The notes under the pieces: model-generated | Database searches by the model: none | Told to the model about the DNA's origin: nothing | The model's input: the letters and a program-made list of their open reading frames with translations, nothing else | Origin: Podocnemis expansa | Lineage: Eukaryota; Chordata; Testudines; Podocnemididae | Direction of reading: 5' to 3' | Length of the DNA: 64,000 nt | NCBI GenBank assembly: GCA_007922195.1 | Contig: ML681990.1 | Span: 40,375,557-40,439,556 of the forward strand | Position numbers and translations under genes: made by a program | Shown here: positions 35,036-46,199 of the stretch, one piece after another | Numbering within the stretch: the first letter of the stretch is position 1 | Layout of the letters: each line of letters starts with the position of its first letter

Positions 35036-36480
35036 CCAATTCTAATTGAAAGTGGTTTCAACCCCTCCCAGCTTGGTATCATTTGCATGTTTTAAAGCAT
35101 ATTATCAACTTCATTATCCAAATCATTAATTAAAATATTGAATAATAGCGGACCCAAAACTCCTGCTGGACTCCACTAGTTATAGTCTCCCAGTTTGACA
35201 GTGAATTGTTGATGACTACTGTTTGAGTAAAGTCACAGAACTGTCATCTCAATCACATTTCCTTACTTTGCCTATCAGAATGGCATGTAAGACTGTGTCA
35301 AAAGTCTCATGGAAATCAATCTATATAGTTATAGATATATAGATATAGTCTACAAGTTTCTTCCTATCTGTTAGTCCAGTAAACATGTCAAAAACAAAGA
35401 AATTAAGTTGGGTTGGCATAATTTGTTCTTGACAATCCATTTTGATTATTTCTTATCACCCTTTTGTCCTCCAAGTGCTTACAAATTGATTGCTTAATAA
35501 TTTGTTCTGGTATTTGTCAAGGTACTGGAGATAGGCTGATTGGTTTCTAATTCCCAGGTCCTTCGGCAGCCGTTTAATGATAAGTGTATATTGGCCCTTC
35601 TCCAGTGCTCTGAAACCTAGTCGTCCTTGATGAGTCTCAAGGCTAATTGCTAAAAGTTCTGAGATTGCTTCATTTAGTTCTTTAAGCAGGGAATTTCCAA
35701 AGGTGAATTGGATGAATGATGACATGAATACATCTAACTTCTCATTCTGTTTTTCTATTTTGATTGTGCTCCTTGCCCCTTGTTGTTAACATAGTTGTAT
35801 GGAGTATCTGGTTACCATTAACCTTTTTATGAAGACTGAATCAAATTAGGCGTTAAACTTTTCAGCTTCCTGGATGCCATCAATTAGTTCTCCTTCCATA
35901 TTAAGAAGAGGACCTATGCTTTTTGTCGTCTTTTTCTTGATCCTAATGCAGGGTCTCAAACATGTGGCCCAAGGGCCACATGCAGCCTCTAAAGCTATTT
36001 GCTGGGGCCCGCAATAACACGATCATTACTAATATTTGCAATATCATCGTATGGAAAGGTTTCAGTGGTGCAGCCCTTGGGCTAGTGTACTAATCCTCAT
36101 GCGGCCCTCAGGTGATTTGAGTTTGAGACTCCTGTCCTAATGCATTTATAGAACATCTTTTTATTGCCTTTTACATGTATCCTTTGGTAAATGTAACTCA
36201 TTTTGTGCTTTAGTCTTTCAGATTTTGTCCTTGTGCATATGTGCTATTCTTTTGTACTCCTCCTTAGCAAGTTGTTCAGGTTTCTACTTTCTGTAGGATT
36301 CCTTTTTGATTTTCAGGTTATCAGAGAACTCCTGATGCAGCCACATTGACCTCTTACTGTCCTTTTTATCTTTCTTTCATGTCAGGATAATTTGCTGTTG
36401 TACCCTTAATATTGTGTCTTTGAGGAGCTGCCAACTCTCCTGAACTTCTTTTATGCCTATATTTTATTTCTTTTATCTCT
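35036..36480 (-). mobile_element. Old CR1/L3-like LINE fragment
   Basis: The minus strand holds decayed reverse-transcriptase sequence in the same order as the CR1 ORF2 at 49422. TTGGTATCATTTGCA marks the FADD region, GTGTCAAAAGTCTCATGGAA lies near the FSKAFDT region, and AGGCTGATTGGTTTC lies near the PVSLT region. All frames are broken. A hAT with a perfect TSD interrupts it at 35949-36134. Confidence 0.65.
35949..36134. mobile_element. hAT-like MITE (GTCTCAAAC ends) inside a CR1 relic
   Basis: Ends CAGGGTCTCAAAC and GTTTGAGACTCCTG are inverted repeats. The TSD TCCTAATG is perfect (35941-35948 and 36135-36142). The interior has GGCCCAAGGGCCACATGC and CATGCGGCCCTCAGG, typical of this family. 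186 bp, non-coding. Confidence 0.9.
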
Positions 36481-36920
36481 CTGTCAGGGTGCTACTTTTA
36501 TGTATAAGCTCACAAGATTTTATAGATGTGATGTTGATGAGATATTTTAGGACTGCATTTTCAGCCCAATTTTAATCAGGCCTCCCTTTTGACAGATAAA
36601 ATTTACCATCTCTAGAGACAGTTACTTACTTACATATGTTAATGGCCAAACTTGTGTCTGCAATTTTGTGATGAGATTGTAACTTCCACTCTGGCCCTTT
36701 AAATCATGTGCAATTACTGTAATAGTATAGAAATAGTGTAGAGAAGATATGAAAGCTCCAAGCCTGGCATGGGGAGATCTCCTTTGGTGCAGCCACCACA
36801 GAAAACAGCTGCAAAGGTACTTCCTGAGATCGTCATAATAAATCTTGATAGGTGTGTTTTACAGGGAGAGTCTGTAGGGTTAAAACTGGTATACTGGGCT
36901 GGGGCTTCAATATACAGCAT
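36481..36920. other. Unassigned sequence
   Basis: No gene or repeat recognised. Confidence 0.35.
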
Positions 36921-36923
36921 TTG

Positions 36924-37438
36924 GGGTATGTCCACATGTCTCTTCTATTTTGAAATAACACTGGTTATTTCGAAATAAAAGAGATTAGGTCCACACGACG
37001 TATTCTTATTTCCAAATGACAGGCTCTGTCATTTCAAAATAAGAGCCATCATTTTGAAATAGCTTAAACCTACTTTAAAGTGAAATGGCTGTTATTTCAA
37101 AATGGTTATTTCGAAATAACACTGTTCGGATGTGTTATTTCAAAATAACCATTATTTTGAAATAACACTTTTGCCTTTCTCCTTCCCAGGATGCCTTCCT
37201 TTTAGCCTATATTGGGTGGGGGCATGGCCCAGGAAGGGGGCCATGTTGCCACACCTCCCATGGTTCCCCTCTCCTAAAATGAAATAACAAGTCCTGAGTT
37301 TGGACATGCTATTTCGCTTTGAGCTTTTCCCTTAATTCGAATTAACATTTTATTAATTCAAATTGACTTTATTTCAAAATAAGGACTTTATTTTGAAATA
37401 ACTCATTTTGAAATAATGCTGTACGTATGGACATAGCC
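36924..37438. mobile_element. Foldback MITE with 3-bp TSD (GGCTATGTCCAT family)
   Basis: The left end GGGTATGTCCACATG matches the inverted right end GGCTATGTCCATACG. TTG flanks both sides (36921-36923 and 37439-37441). The arms consist of repeated TTATTTCGAAATAA words in both orientations. The centre (about 37170-37280) holds GGGGGCATGGCCC and CACCTCCCATGG, shared with the copy at 27607. Confidence 0.7.
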
Positions 37439-37441
37439 TTG

Positions 37442-38258
37442 GAGATGCCAGGACGCACTGCGGCAATGCAGGAAGGCACTGTACTTAGATAGGGTCCTGG
37501 ACTGTCTAACTTACACTGGGGAACTTACCAGCCATTGTAACATCCAAGGATGAGGAGGGCACAAAAGTGTCTTAAAATCACTGTGCTTGACCATCCCCAA
37601 TGCAGACTGTGAGTTCTGTTAGAGGCACAGCACAGAACCTCACTCACGGGCTATAAAACAGCTCAGTTGGTTTAGGCTAAATTCCTTCATCTTCACAGGA
37701 AGAGATTTTCAACCCCATCAAATTTTTCTAATATGATAGTACTTAGGGCATGTACAAAGTCATATGAATATTGAAATGGTGCCCCAGCATCCTTCACGAG
37801 GTCTATGCCAGTTGAGATATTCCTAGGCTTGGAAGGGATTTGCAGGCCCAGACTGTATTATAAGTGCTTATTATTATGTTGTTATGAAGGCTTTGTGGCA
37901 ATGGACCCATTTAATATATATAGATAATTGCCAGTACTCATGGTGGTGCTGTGTCACAATGAAGTACAAACATAATGGTATAGTTAGGTATGTTAAGCTA
38001 TAATAACATTGATAGCCTTGCTAATTACACTGCTATAAAAGTTTATTGCAGTATAAATAACAATCAAACTGCTGCCAAACCGCCAGGAATAGACTCTTAT
38101 TGAATATTGTATACATGGAAGTGCTCATTATTTTCACATATGAATAGAAAATGTTTTTTGAAAATAAGCAAACTGAGCAGAATAAATCACATGGTGGGTT
38201 CCTCTATGTTTGATGTAGATAATGGGAGGAAGTCTAGAAAACAAAGACTAGAAAAATT
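37442..38258. other. Unassigned sequence
   Basis: No gene or repeat recognised. Confidence 0.4.
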
Positions 38259-38283
38259 TGTGTGTGTGTGTGTGTGTGTGTGT
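38259..38283. repeat. (TG)n microsatellite
   Basis: Twelve uninterrupted TG units. Confidence 0.95.
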
Positions 38284-38309
38284 TGGAATAATATGGTTTC
38301 ATGGCAAGA

Positions 38310-39490
38310 GTATTCATCAATTCAAAGGCTAGAAGAGACCATTGTGATTATCATGTCTGCCCTTCTATATAACAAAGATAGAGAACTTCCCCAACATATT
38401 TCCAAGAGCAGATTTAGAAAAAAATCCAATCTTGATTCAAAAATTGCCAGTGATGGAGAATATACCAAAGTCCTTGGTAAATTGGTTTGGTGGTTAATTG
38501 CTGTTAATAACACTTAATAAATCACTGTTAACATCCACCTTATTTCTATTCTATATGTGTCTAGCTTCAGTATTGCAGAAGTGTTGGACCAGTGCCAAAG
38601 ACAGAGGTAAAATAACCACTTTATTCATACTCAGGATTCCTCTGTTTATGCATTCAAGGATTACATTAGCTCTTTTGGCCACAGCCTTTCACACAGCACT
38701 GGGAGCTTGTGTCGGGTTGATAATTCACCATGATACCCAAATCTTTTTCAAAGTCACTGCTTCCCAAGATGGAATCTACCATCCTGTAAGTATGAGTTGG
38801 GCTACATTCTTTGTTCTTAGACGTATAAATTTACATTTAGCTGTATTAAAATACACATTGTTTGTTTATGCCCAATTTACTAATCATTCCAGATTAACTG
38901 TTTTAGCAACCTGAACTTTACATTATTGATCACTCCCCAATTTTTGTGTTATCTTCCACATTTACCAGTGATGATTTTAGGTTTTCTTCCAGGTAATTGA
39001 TAAAAATCATAAATAGCATATCACCAAAAAGTTATGCATTTGGGACCCCACTAAAGATGCACATGATTGGTGATGATTTCCCATCTATAATTATATTTTG
39101 AGAACTAGACAGTTTTTAATCCATTTAACGTGTCCTATGTTAATTATATGTTCTAATTTTTTAATCAGAATGTCATGCAGTACCAAGTCAAACTCCATAC
39201 AGAAGTTTAAGTATTGTCAACTAACACTAAATATTGCTCAAATCAACTTGGAATCTCATCCAAAAAAGAGAGAGTTTATTTGACAGGCTTTATTTTTCAT
39301 AAACTCATGTTGATTTGCATTATGTTGTCCTCCTTTATTTCTTTATCATTTCACTATCATATCAACTTTTTCGTTATCTTGTCTGGGATTAATGTCAGAC
39401 TGACAGGCCTATTTACCTGAGTAATCCAATTACCTTTGAATATTGGCACAATGCTACTTTTTGTCCTGTCTTCTGTAACTACCCCATTGT
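38310..39490 (-). mobile_element. Old CR1/L3-like LINE fragment
   Basis: Minus-strand CR1 order is preserved: a TCAAAGGCTAGAAGAGACC 3' segment, TTAGCTCTTTTGGCCACAGC, ATACCCAAATCTTTTTCAAA, and finally GACTGACAGGCCTATTTACC, which corresponds to the PVSLT region of the reverse transcriptase. Frames are broken throughout. It is clearly older than the copy at 49332. Confidence 0.65.
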
Positions 39491-40020
39491 TTCAAGACTT
39501 CTTAAAAATCAACATTAACAGTCCCGTGAGCACATGAGAAAAGCTGAACTGAGAGATCTGAATCTCTCAGGTTGATTTCAGTGGATTAGCCACAAGAAAC
39601 TATGAGAGAAGCTAAATCTTTAAGTATTTTAAATAGTGACTTTCAGTGAAATACTATCACTTTACAGCTTCTCTAACTACATCCTTTTATAACATTTCAT
39701 TTTATATATCACTTATTCCAGTTATCACTGATGTAAGGAAGGTTTAGAAACTGTGCCTAATAGTTTCTAAGGGTGGCAGCTGATCTGCATGGGTTTTGTA
39801 TTTGTATGAGCACAAAAAACATATTAGCATAGTCTCACTATGGGTGCAGGGCAATATGGGTAATGGTATTTTGGTTGATTTGATCACAAATCTGTCAATA
39901 TCTGTAATTCTACTGAACAGAAACATGTAACACTGTCATTTGTAATATGCTACTCTCTTGATTGTTCAGACTCTGTTTGGGTTAGTTAAAGGATAAAAGC
40001 TACCATTAGCAAAAAGAATA
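39491..40020. other. Unassigned sequence
   Basis: No gene or repeat recognised. Confidence 0.35.
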
Positions 40021-40914
40021 TTAAAAGAGGGGGCACCCCCTCCGTCCAGCCTGGTGAAGTAAAGACGGGTGGGGTTTAGCATTAGCTCAGTCTAGCACTA
40101 TGCCTGAGGCTCTGTCTTATCCCATTGCTCCATTGTCAAAGGACAGATTTGGCCAGGCTTCCTGTGAAGCCTTTCTTTTGTTATTTTAATGGAAAAAGCT
40201 GTTTGCAGCTATGTAAGGGTTAAGAGCTGAAATCACTGAAGAGGATCCAATGGATGGCGAGAATGGAGCATGAGTGACTAGTTGGTGGAGCCAGCTGCTG
40301 GCCAGAGTGGAACGTGAGTGACTAGTGGGTGGTGCTGGTGGTCAGAGCCAACGGATGGTGCGAGCGGCCAGCAGAGGGCTGGAGAGTGTGAATGACCAGT
40401 GGGTGGTGCTGGTGGATAGTTGGCGTGAAAGACATTCCCTACATGCCCTGCGTATGTTGGGAACCTGTTCTGCACTGATTCTCCAGATCAGTGCTGGGTT
40501 TGCTATTGGGTTCGCACATTCTGTTATGCAGTGTGGGATCATGTTGGGGACCTGTTCTGCACTGATTCTCCAGAGCAGTGCTGGTTTTGCTATTGAGTTC
40601 ACACAGTCTGTTATGCTATGTGGGATGATGTTTGGAACCTGTTCTACACTGATTCTCCAGATCAGTGCTGATTTTTTGTTATTGGGCTTTTTATATTCAG
40701 TTTATATTACTATTAAAAGTTCTGTATACTATACTCAGACCCGTGCTTCTGAGCGGGAAAGCATTAACCCTTTGGGGTGTCCAGGGAATACTGCATGATT
40801 TCCCAGAAGACTGGGTGGGGGCTTAATCTGATTGGTGCTGTAACATTATTTAGAAACCCCTAGATATAGAACCTGGCCCTTGTTCTAACAGCTCACCCTG
40901 GCAAAAGGGTTACA
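40021..40914 (+). mobile_element. LTR-like element with internal tandem repeats
   Basis: The 3' limit GGGTTACA and the block CCCTAGATATAGAACCTGGC are shared with the reversed copy at 13341. Upstream lie a loose tandem array (about 40269-40424, GTGGGTGGTGCTGGTGG) and an exact-length 87-bp array (40454-40692). Next come an AT-rich TATTCAGTTTATATTACTAT stretch and ATTAAA. Tandem repeats before a TATA-like stretch are typical of an LTR U3. The 5' limit is uncertain. Confidence 0.55.
40454..40692 (+). repeat. 87-bp tandem repeat, about 2.7 units
   Basis: Units start at 40454, 40541 and 40628 with ATGTTGGGAACCTGTTCTGC or close variants. Because 87 is a multiple of three, the open frame stays open across units and repeats a 29-residue peptide. 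That explains the long frame here without a gene. Confidence 0.9.
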
Positions 40915-41099
40915 TTAATTACTAGAGCCTCTTGCACTGACCATGTAATACTCTGAATCTGTCCACTATGTCTTTCATTGTCATCACATCAAATTCAAGC
41001 GTTTTTACTTCATTAGAGCTGTGAGAAAATTTTTGGTCAAACTGTTAAATTTATTGAAAAATGCAGTTTCAGGTTAACTGAAACAATTTGTGGATTTTT
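40915..41099. other. Unassigned sequence
   Basis: Nothing recognised. Confidence 0.35.
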
Positions 41100-41245
41100 T
41101 CCCCCCTTTTACTGATAGAGAAATGAAGCACAAAGAAATTAATTGATTTGCCTAAGGTGTCACAAGAAGTCAAAAATAAGCTTGTCTCCCCCAAATTCTT
41201 GGCGAGCTTGCTAACTACGGGACCATCTTTCCTCCTCTTATTGGT
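41100..41245 (-). repeat. MIR-like ancient SINE fragment
   Basis: TTTTACTGATAGAGAAATGA, then AGCACAAAGAAATTAATTGA, then TTGCCTAAGGTGTCACAAGA closely follow the reverse complement of the conserved MIR core. GGGACCATCTTTCCTCC would be the decayed tRNA-derived head. Confidence 0.5.
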
Positions 41246-41589
41246 TTATGTTTTACTGCATCACTCTAAATACCCATTTCTCCTAAATATCTCCACATTT
41301 TTTTCCCAAGCTGCCTCTCATAAACTAAACCAGATATTTTCTTTTTAGAAACCTACTCAGGGATCACACTTCACCTGTGACACTTACAAGTAAACAACCA
41401 GTTAGTAAAGACTTATTTGAAAATCATCTGACCTTTCAGGTTATTTGTAGCCATTAAATTGTGCAATAGTCAATCTATAATCATGTGATCTTATCTTCAT
41501 GACCATGGTCTATCCTTCCCCTCTTGATACTCCTCCACTAGCCTTCCAGTGTTGTTTGTTTGGCTTCCCCCCCCCCCCGGCCACTTATC

Positions 41590-41730
41590 CCATCTTGTTT
41601 CAAATTAGATTGTAAATCTTTTGAGGGTAGGGACGATGTGTGTTTGAACATCAGCTAATGAAATGGACCCCTGATCTTGACTAGGGACTCCACTGTAAAT
41701 ATACAGTAAATATGATAAATAACAGTGGTC
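41590..41730 (+). repeat. Ancient amniote LINE-tail-like repeat
   Basis: TTAGATTGTAAATCTTTTGA, GGGTAGGGACGATG and GGACCCCTGATCTTGACTAGG match the repeat discussed at 25830 but in a better preserved form. Confidence 0.5.
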
Positions 41731-42320
41731 CACAATGTACATAACATTTATAAAATAGTCTCTTAAATCACATGGACTTCTCTGGAAGAGTCTAACTATT
41801 GGTCCACTGTTTCTTGTGAGTAATTGGCTAGATTTTCTGTCCAGAGATGTGACCAGTGACCTTAGTGATGACACAGGGTGAATTCAGGAAGTGTGTTTAT
41901 ATTACTTTCTGCACATGGACTGATCTTTAAGACAGTTTTCTGAATGTACGACAGTGACTGTCAGATTTCAGCAAAAAACACGGCTATCCCTTTGAAAATT
42001 GTCAGATTTTCACACACACAATAGAATACCCAGAGCAAATGCCAGAGAAAAAGTCAATCCATGGGGAAAAATCTGGAGATGACCCTTTAAAAATGTGTAT
42101 CGATTTTTTTTTATGTGGTAAGTTGTGTTTAATACTTGAGGGAATATGCCATACTCACAATTTATGGTAGCTCCTACTTAACAAGAAACTATTGTATCCC
42201 TGTAGTAAAACTGAACAAGGAAATTAGACTTTAAACTTACTAATACTATCAACAAGCAGAGAGCTGAACTAGAACTGTCACCTTGGGAACAATACAAAAT
42301 CAGCTATAGTAGTGGACTAT
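41731..42320. other. Unassigned sequence
   Basis: No gene or repeat recognised. Confidence 0.35.
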
Positions 42321-42390
42321 GCATTGATGTTGCAGACATATCCATCCCAGGATATTTAGAGAGGCAAATTGGTGAGGTAATATATTTTAT

Positions 42391-43482
42391 CAATTTTAAA
42401 ATGGATAGCCGTGTTAGTCTAGTCCAGTGAAAAAACAACAAGGAGTTGTGTGGCACTTGAAGACTAACAGATTTATTTTTGCATGAGCTTTCGTGGGAGA
42501 AGATCCCACTTCCTCAGATGCTTCGAAGATGGGTGAACGTACAGAAAGGAATGAAACTAAATGCAAGGGGGTGTAAAACATAGGATCAGGTCATAAAGTA
42601 ACAGCAAATCAGAGCAGTTTGCAGGCTCAAACCATGGGAAGCCTGAAGTCAAATTACCCTTTGTAATGGGAAAAGAATCCATAGTCTCGATTCATTCCTG
42701 CTTTCACAGAATTTAGCTTGCATATTAATTCGAGTTCAGGTGTCTCTCTTTGAAGTCTTGATGTCCCAGGTACAGCGCTAACGACAGTCGTTAACAAATC
42801 CATCATCGAGTGATTAGGAAGATGGAAGTGCTCAGCAACTGGTTTCTTTGTTCTTTGATTTCTGATATCAGCTCTGTGCTCATTCAGTCTCTTACGGAGC
42901 GATCGTTCTGTTTGTCCAATATATAAGGTGTAGGGGCATTTCTTGCACATGATGGCATAGACCACATTAGTAGATGAGCAGGTAAATGAGCCTTTGATGG
43001 AGTAGCAGGCTTGATTAGGACCTATGATGGTGTCTGTTGTGTAGATGTGTGGGCAGACTTGGCAGCGTGGTTTTTTGCAGGGGTGTGTGCCTGCTTCAAT
43101 GTTCCTGTTGTTAGATCTGTAGTTGCTGGAGAGTATCTGTTTAAGATTTAGGGGGCTGCCTATAAGCAAGGAGTGCTTGAGAGAGAGAGAGGGATCATCT
43201 TTTAGAATAGGCTGTAGGTCCTTAATGATCTTTTGCAGAGGTCTGACTTGGGGGTTGTATGTGGTGACTAGTGGTGTTCTGTTGCATTCTTTCTTGGGTC
43301 TCTCCTGTAGTAGATGGCTTCGGGGAACCCGTCTAGCTCTATCAGTTTGTTTTCTTACTTCCCCAGGTGGGTACTGTAGTTTCAAGAATGCTTGATAGAG
43401 ATCCTCAAGATGTCTGTCCCTGTCTGAGGGATCAGAGCAGATGCGGTTATATCTTAGGGCTTGGCTGTAGACAATGGATAGT
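42391..43482 (-). mobile_element. PLE family 1 insertion with 14-bp TSD
   Basis: GTAATATATTTTAT is present at 42377-42390 and 43483-43496, an exact 14-bp duplication. The element is 5'-truncated within the reverse transcriptase and carries the full endonuclease frame, 3' UTR and the terminal block that is seen alone in many other PLE fragments. This copy is the internal proof that those short fragments are PLE tails. Confidence 0.85.
42654..43385 (-). CDS. PLE GIY-YIG endonuclease C-terminal ORF (5'-truncated)
   Basis: This is a 243-residue frame from a Penelope-like element. In PLEs the GIY-YIG endonuclease nicks target DNA to prime reverse transcription in the nucleus. Residues 1-30 are the tail of the reverse-transcriptase region (KLQYPPGEV). 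A cysteine cluster (C103, C108, C111, then C127, C136) precedes the nuclease. The core has VVY at 141-143 and YIG at 155-157 (in LYIGQTERS). RKRLNEHR (164-171) supplies the conserved arginine and histidine, and AEHF (184-187) the metal-binding glutamate. The frame is uninterrupted to its stop, so the domain looks recent. The upstream reverse transcriptase is missing, so the copy cannot move by itself. The first ATG is an arbitrary start inside the truncated polyprotein. A plus-strand homologue is at 58808, where YIG has become YNG. Confidence 0.85.
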   Translation of the reverse strand: MKLQYPPGEVRKQTDRARRVPRSHLLQERPKKECNRTPLVTTYNPQVRPLQKIIKDLQPILKDDPSLSLKHSLLIGSPLNLKQILSSNYRSNNRNIEAGTHPCKKPRCQVCPHIYTTDTIIGPNQACYSIKGSFTCSSTNVVYAIMCKKCPYTLYIGQTERSLRKRLNEHRADIRNQRTKKPVAEHFHLPNHSMMDLLTTVVSAVPGTSRLQRETPELELICKLNSVKAGMNRDYGFFSHYKG

Positions 43483-43735
43483 GTAATATATTTTATTACA
43501 TCAACTTCTGTTGGAGAAAGAGACAGGCTTTTGAACTACACAGAGTTCTCCTTTGAATGTGGGAAAAGTACTCAGAGTGTAACAGCTAAATAGAAGGCCA
43601 AACAAGTAGTTTAGAGTAAGTAGTTAGCACATATTCCCAGGGACTATTCAAAGTGAAGTGACCCATTAATACCCCTGTACTCATAGGAGAAAAAAAAGGT
43701 GGCTTACAGATTGTTCTAATGGCTTTCAAACAGCC

Positions 43736-43962
43736 CCCAGCTTCTCCAAATCAGGTATTTCCCTGCAACCTCCCTTCCCCTTCAGGCGGGTATACACCCT
43801 CCCCCTGCTGAGTTTTTCCAGCAATCCCCTGGTTGTTGACTAGTTATATACAAAGTTATGAATTTAGTCATTGGTTGGAAATTTGAAGTGCAATTGAAAC
43901 ATTAGTACACACCTTAAAAGCATGTACAGCATAGAGTAAAATACGTTGCACATAGGTAAGTT
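43736..43962. other. Unassigned sequence
   Basis: Nothing recognised. Confidence 0.35.
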
Positions 43963-44106
43963 CCAAAGACATAGCCATGATAGTCTAGTTCAGCAAAACG
44001 AAGTATGTGCACATTTAAAGACTAAGATCTCTCCCATGAATGCTCATGTGATAAATAAATTTGTTGCTCTTTAAAAGTTCCAGAAGACTCCTTGTTTGTT
44101 TTAATA
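43963..44106. mobile_element. Internally deleted inverted PLE family 1 pair
   Basis: The left side has GACATAGCCATGATAGTCTAG and AACGAAGTATG. The right side has CTCCCATGAATGCTCATGTG, ATAAATAAATTTGTTG and AAGACTCCTTGTTTGTTTT. The termini point outward, as in the units at 14661, 21436 and 23984. Confidence 0.65.
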
Positions 44107-44639
44107 AAATATCTGTACATGGAAAAAGCATAATAGGTTTGAAAAGTATGAACGAAACCTAACTTCCTCACAATGCTGTGTTTTTTATAACAATGTTGAT
44201 GCATTCATTCAGGTGATGTTGGTCATCCTTATAATTTGAATGAAGATTTGTTACCAAGGTCTGAATGTGCAGTCCCCCTGACAACTAGAGATGAGCTGCA
44301 GGTGTTGAGAAAAGGCTCAGGATCAGACTGTATTTACATGGACACATGAGACACTTACTCTGCCCCAGGTATCTAGCAAATAGAACTGTGTTGCCCAAGT
44401 GTTCAGTTTTGGTTTGCATTGGGCGAGTTACAAATCATACAATGCAGGGAGAATGAAATGTTGTTTTCTATATTGTATGAGTAAAAGGTCAGCAGGACTG
44501 TTCTCAGCCTTAACTGATTGGTTGTGAGTGGGTGTTTCACCATGAACTGAACTGCACTTGCTAAGCAGGAGGTTCAGATGCCAAATTTGATTCTCAGTTG
44601 AGAGAGAGGTGGGTTTGGGGATAGGTGTTTTGCTTGATA
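44107..44639. other. Unassigned sequence
   Basis: Around 44540-44610 a GCTAAGCAGGAGGTTCAGAT plus TTTGATTCTCAG pair faintly recalls a tRNA-derived SINE (anticodon arm and B box), too weak to call. Confidence 0.3.
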
Positions 44640-44790
44640 GGGTGGGCTCTGCCTAAGAGTTCTAAGCTCTATTTGACCTGTCCTTCCTTTGTTAAAAGAC
44701 AGAACTGGTTAGGCTACATAGACGGTCTTTTATTTTGTTAAAAGACCACTACAGCTGAAATCATTGATAACCAGGTCTATGTGCTTAGAC
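44640..44790 (+). mobile_element. Fragment related to the LTR-like element at 40021
   Basis: CTTCCTTTGTTAAAAGACAG, ACTGGTTAGGCT, GGTCTTTTATTTTGTTA and AGCTGAAATCATTGA run parallel to the 5' part of 40021-40250. A diverged partial copy. Confidence 0.4.
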
Positions 44791-45092
44791 CTGATGTGGG
44801 ACAGTCACAGTGTTTCTGTGGCACAGACTGCCATCCTAAAGTAGCAGTGAATTTCCCAAGAACAACAATGGTGAGTAGGGTGTGGTGGTGGGAGAAGAGA
44901 GAAGCACATTACAGGAACCTTTGTCTGTAGGACTGTGTTTTAGGGACTTTGCTCCAGAATGCTAGATTTGTGACTGGGAAACTTATATAAATGTTTTCTA
45001 GTAGGCGAAGATTTTTAAAATGCTTTATTAGCCAGGTCATTATCTTGAAGAGTTTCTGTACTAAACATTCTTATATTTTAATTAATTTTTAC

Positions 45093-46170
45093 ATAAGAAC
45101 ATGAGAACAGCCATATTGGGTCAAAGCAATGGTCCATCTAGCTCAGGAATCTGTCATCTGACAGTGGCCAGGGCCAGATGCTTTGTAGAGAATGGGGGGG
45201 GGGGGAAAGGCAGGCAGTCAAGGAGCAATCCATCCCTTGTTGTCCAGTCCCATCTTCCGGTGAATGGAGACTGTGACCACTTCAGAGCGTGCTATTGTAT
45301 CCCTGCCCAGCCCAGTGAATACCATTGATGGACCTGTTCTCCATGAACTTATTTAATTCTTTTTTGAACCCTGTTATACTTTTGGCCTTCCCAGTATCCA
45401 CTGGCAAAGAATTAACCAAGTTGACTGTGCTTTATGTGAAGAAATACTTCCATTTGCTTGTTTTAAACCTTCCTTTTGTTGGCCTATTAATTTCATTGGG
45501 TTACCCGTAGTTCATGTGTTACATAAAGTATTAAATAGTATTTCTTCATTTTCTCCACACCAGTCAAGATTTTATAGACCTCTATTATACCCCCAACCCT
45601 TAGTCATCTCTTTTGCAAGCTGAAAAGTCCCAATTTTATTAATCTCTCCTTAGATGGAAGATCTTCATACTCCAAATTATTTTAGTTGCCCTTCTCTGAA
45701 TCTTTTCCGATTTCAATATATCTTTTTTGAGAGAGGGGTAACCAAATCTGCACACAGGATTCAGGATGTGGGCATACCATGGATTTTATATAGTGGTGTT
45801 ATGATATTTTCTATTTTATCTATCCCTTTCCTAATGGTTTGTAACATGCCACTAGCTTTTTTCTTGCCACTCTGCATTGAGTAAATGTTTTCAGAGAACT
45901 AGCCATAATGGACTCCAAAATATCTTTCTTCAGTGGTAACAGCTAATTTAGACTCCCGCATTTTACATGTATAACTAGGACTCTGTTTTTTAGTGTTACT
46001 TTGTATTTATAAACACTGAATTTATAATTACTTTGTGTTAATAAACATTGAATTTCTTCTGCCATTTTGTTTCCCAGCTCACCCAGTTTTGTAAAATCCC
46101 TTTGTAACTCTTAGCAGCCTCCTTTGGATTTACTTTTCTTGCATATTTTCGTATCATGAGATAAAATCTA
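45093..46170 (-). mobile_element. CR1-like LINE, 5'-truncated old copy
   Basis: The minus-strand 3' end is CATAAGAACATGAGAACAGC, ATATTGGGTC, AATGGTCCATCTAGCTCAGG. Upstream, decayed ORF2 C-terminal sequence is colinear with the split copy at 9066-12905. A run of nine or more G lies near 45196. No intact frame. Confidence 0.75.
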
Positions 46171-46199
46171 ATAAAATGGTCATGAAACACTTTTTAGCT

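Larger units (their letters stand above)
42321..43735 (-). mobile_element. PLE family 2 3' end, split by a PLE family 1 insertion
   Basis: The outer terminus (GTTGCAGACATATCCATCCC, AGGATATTTAGAGAGGC, GAGGTAATATATTTTATC) stops at 42390. The rest resumes at 43483 with GTAATATATTTTATTACATC, AACTTCTGTTGGAGAAAGAG and a CCCATTAATACCCC block, again minus-strand family 2. The intervening sequence is the family-1 element. Confidence 0.75.

Noticed and set aside
40325..40798. 157-codon plus-strand frame with a repeated 29-residue peptide
   Set aside because: The repeat is a DNA tandem array of 87 bp in an LTR-like element; the frame stays open only because 87 is divisible by three.
44540..44610. Second tRNA-derived SINE
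   Set aside because: Only weak B-box and anticodon-arm similarity; no A box and no repeat copy in the window.
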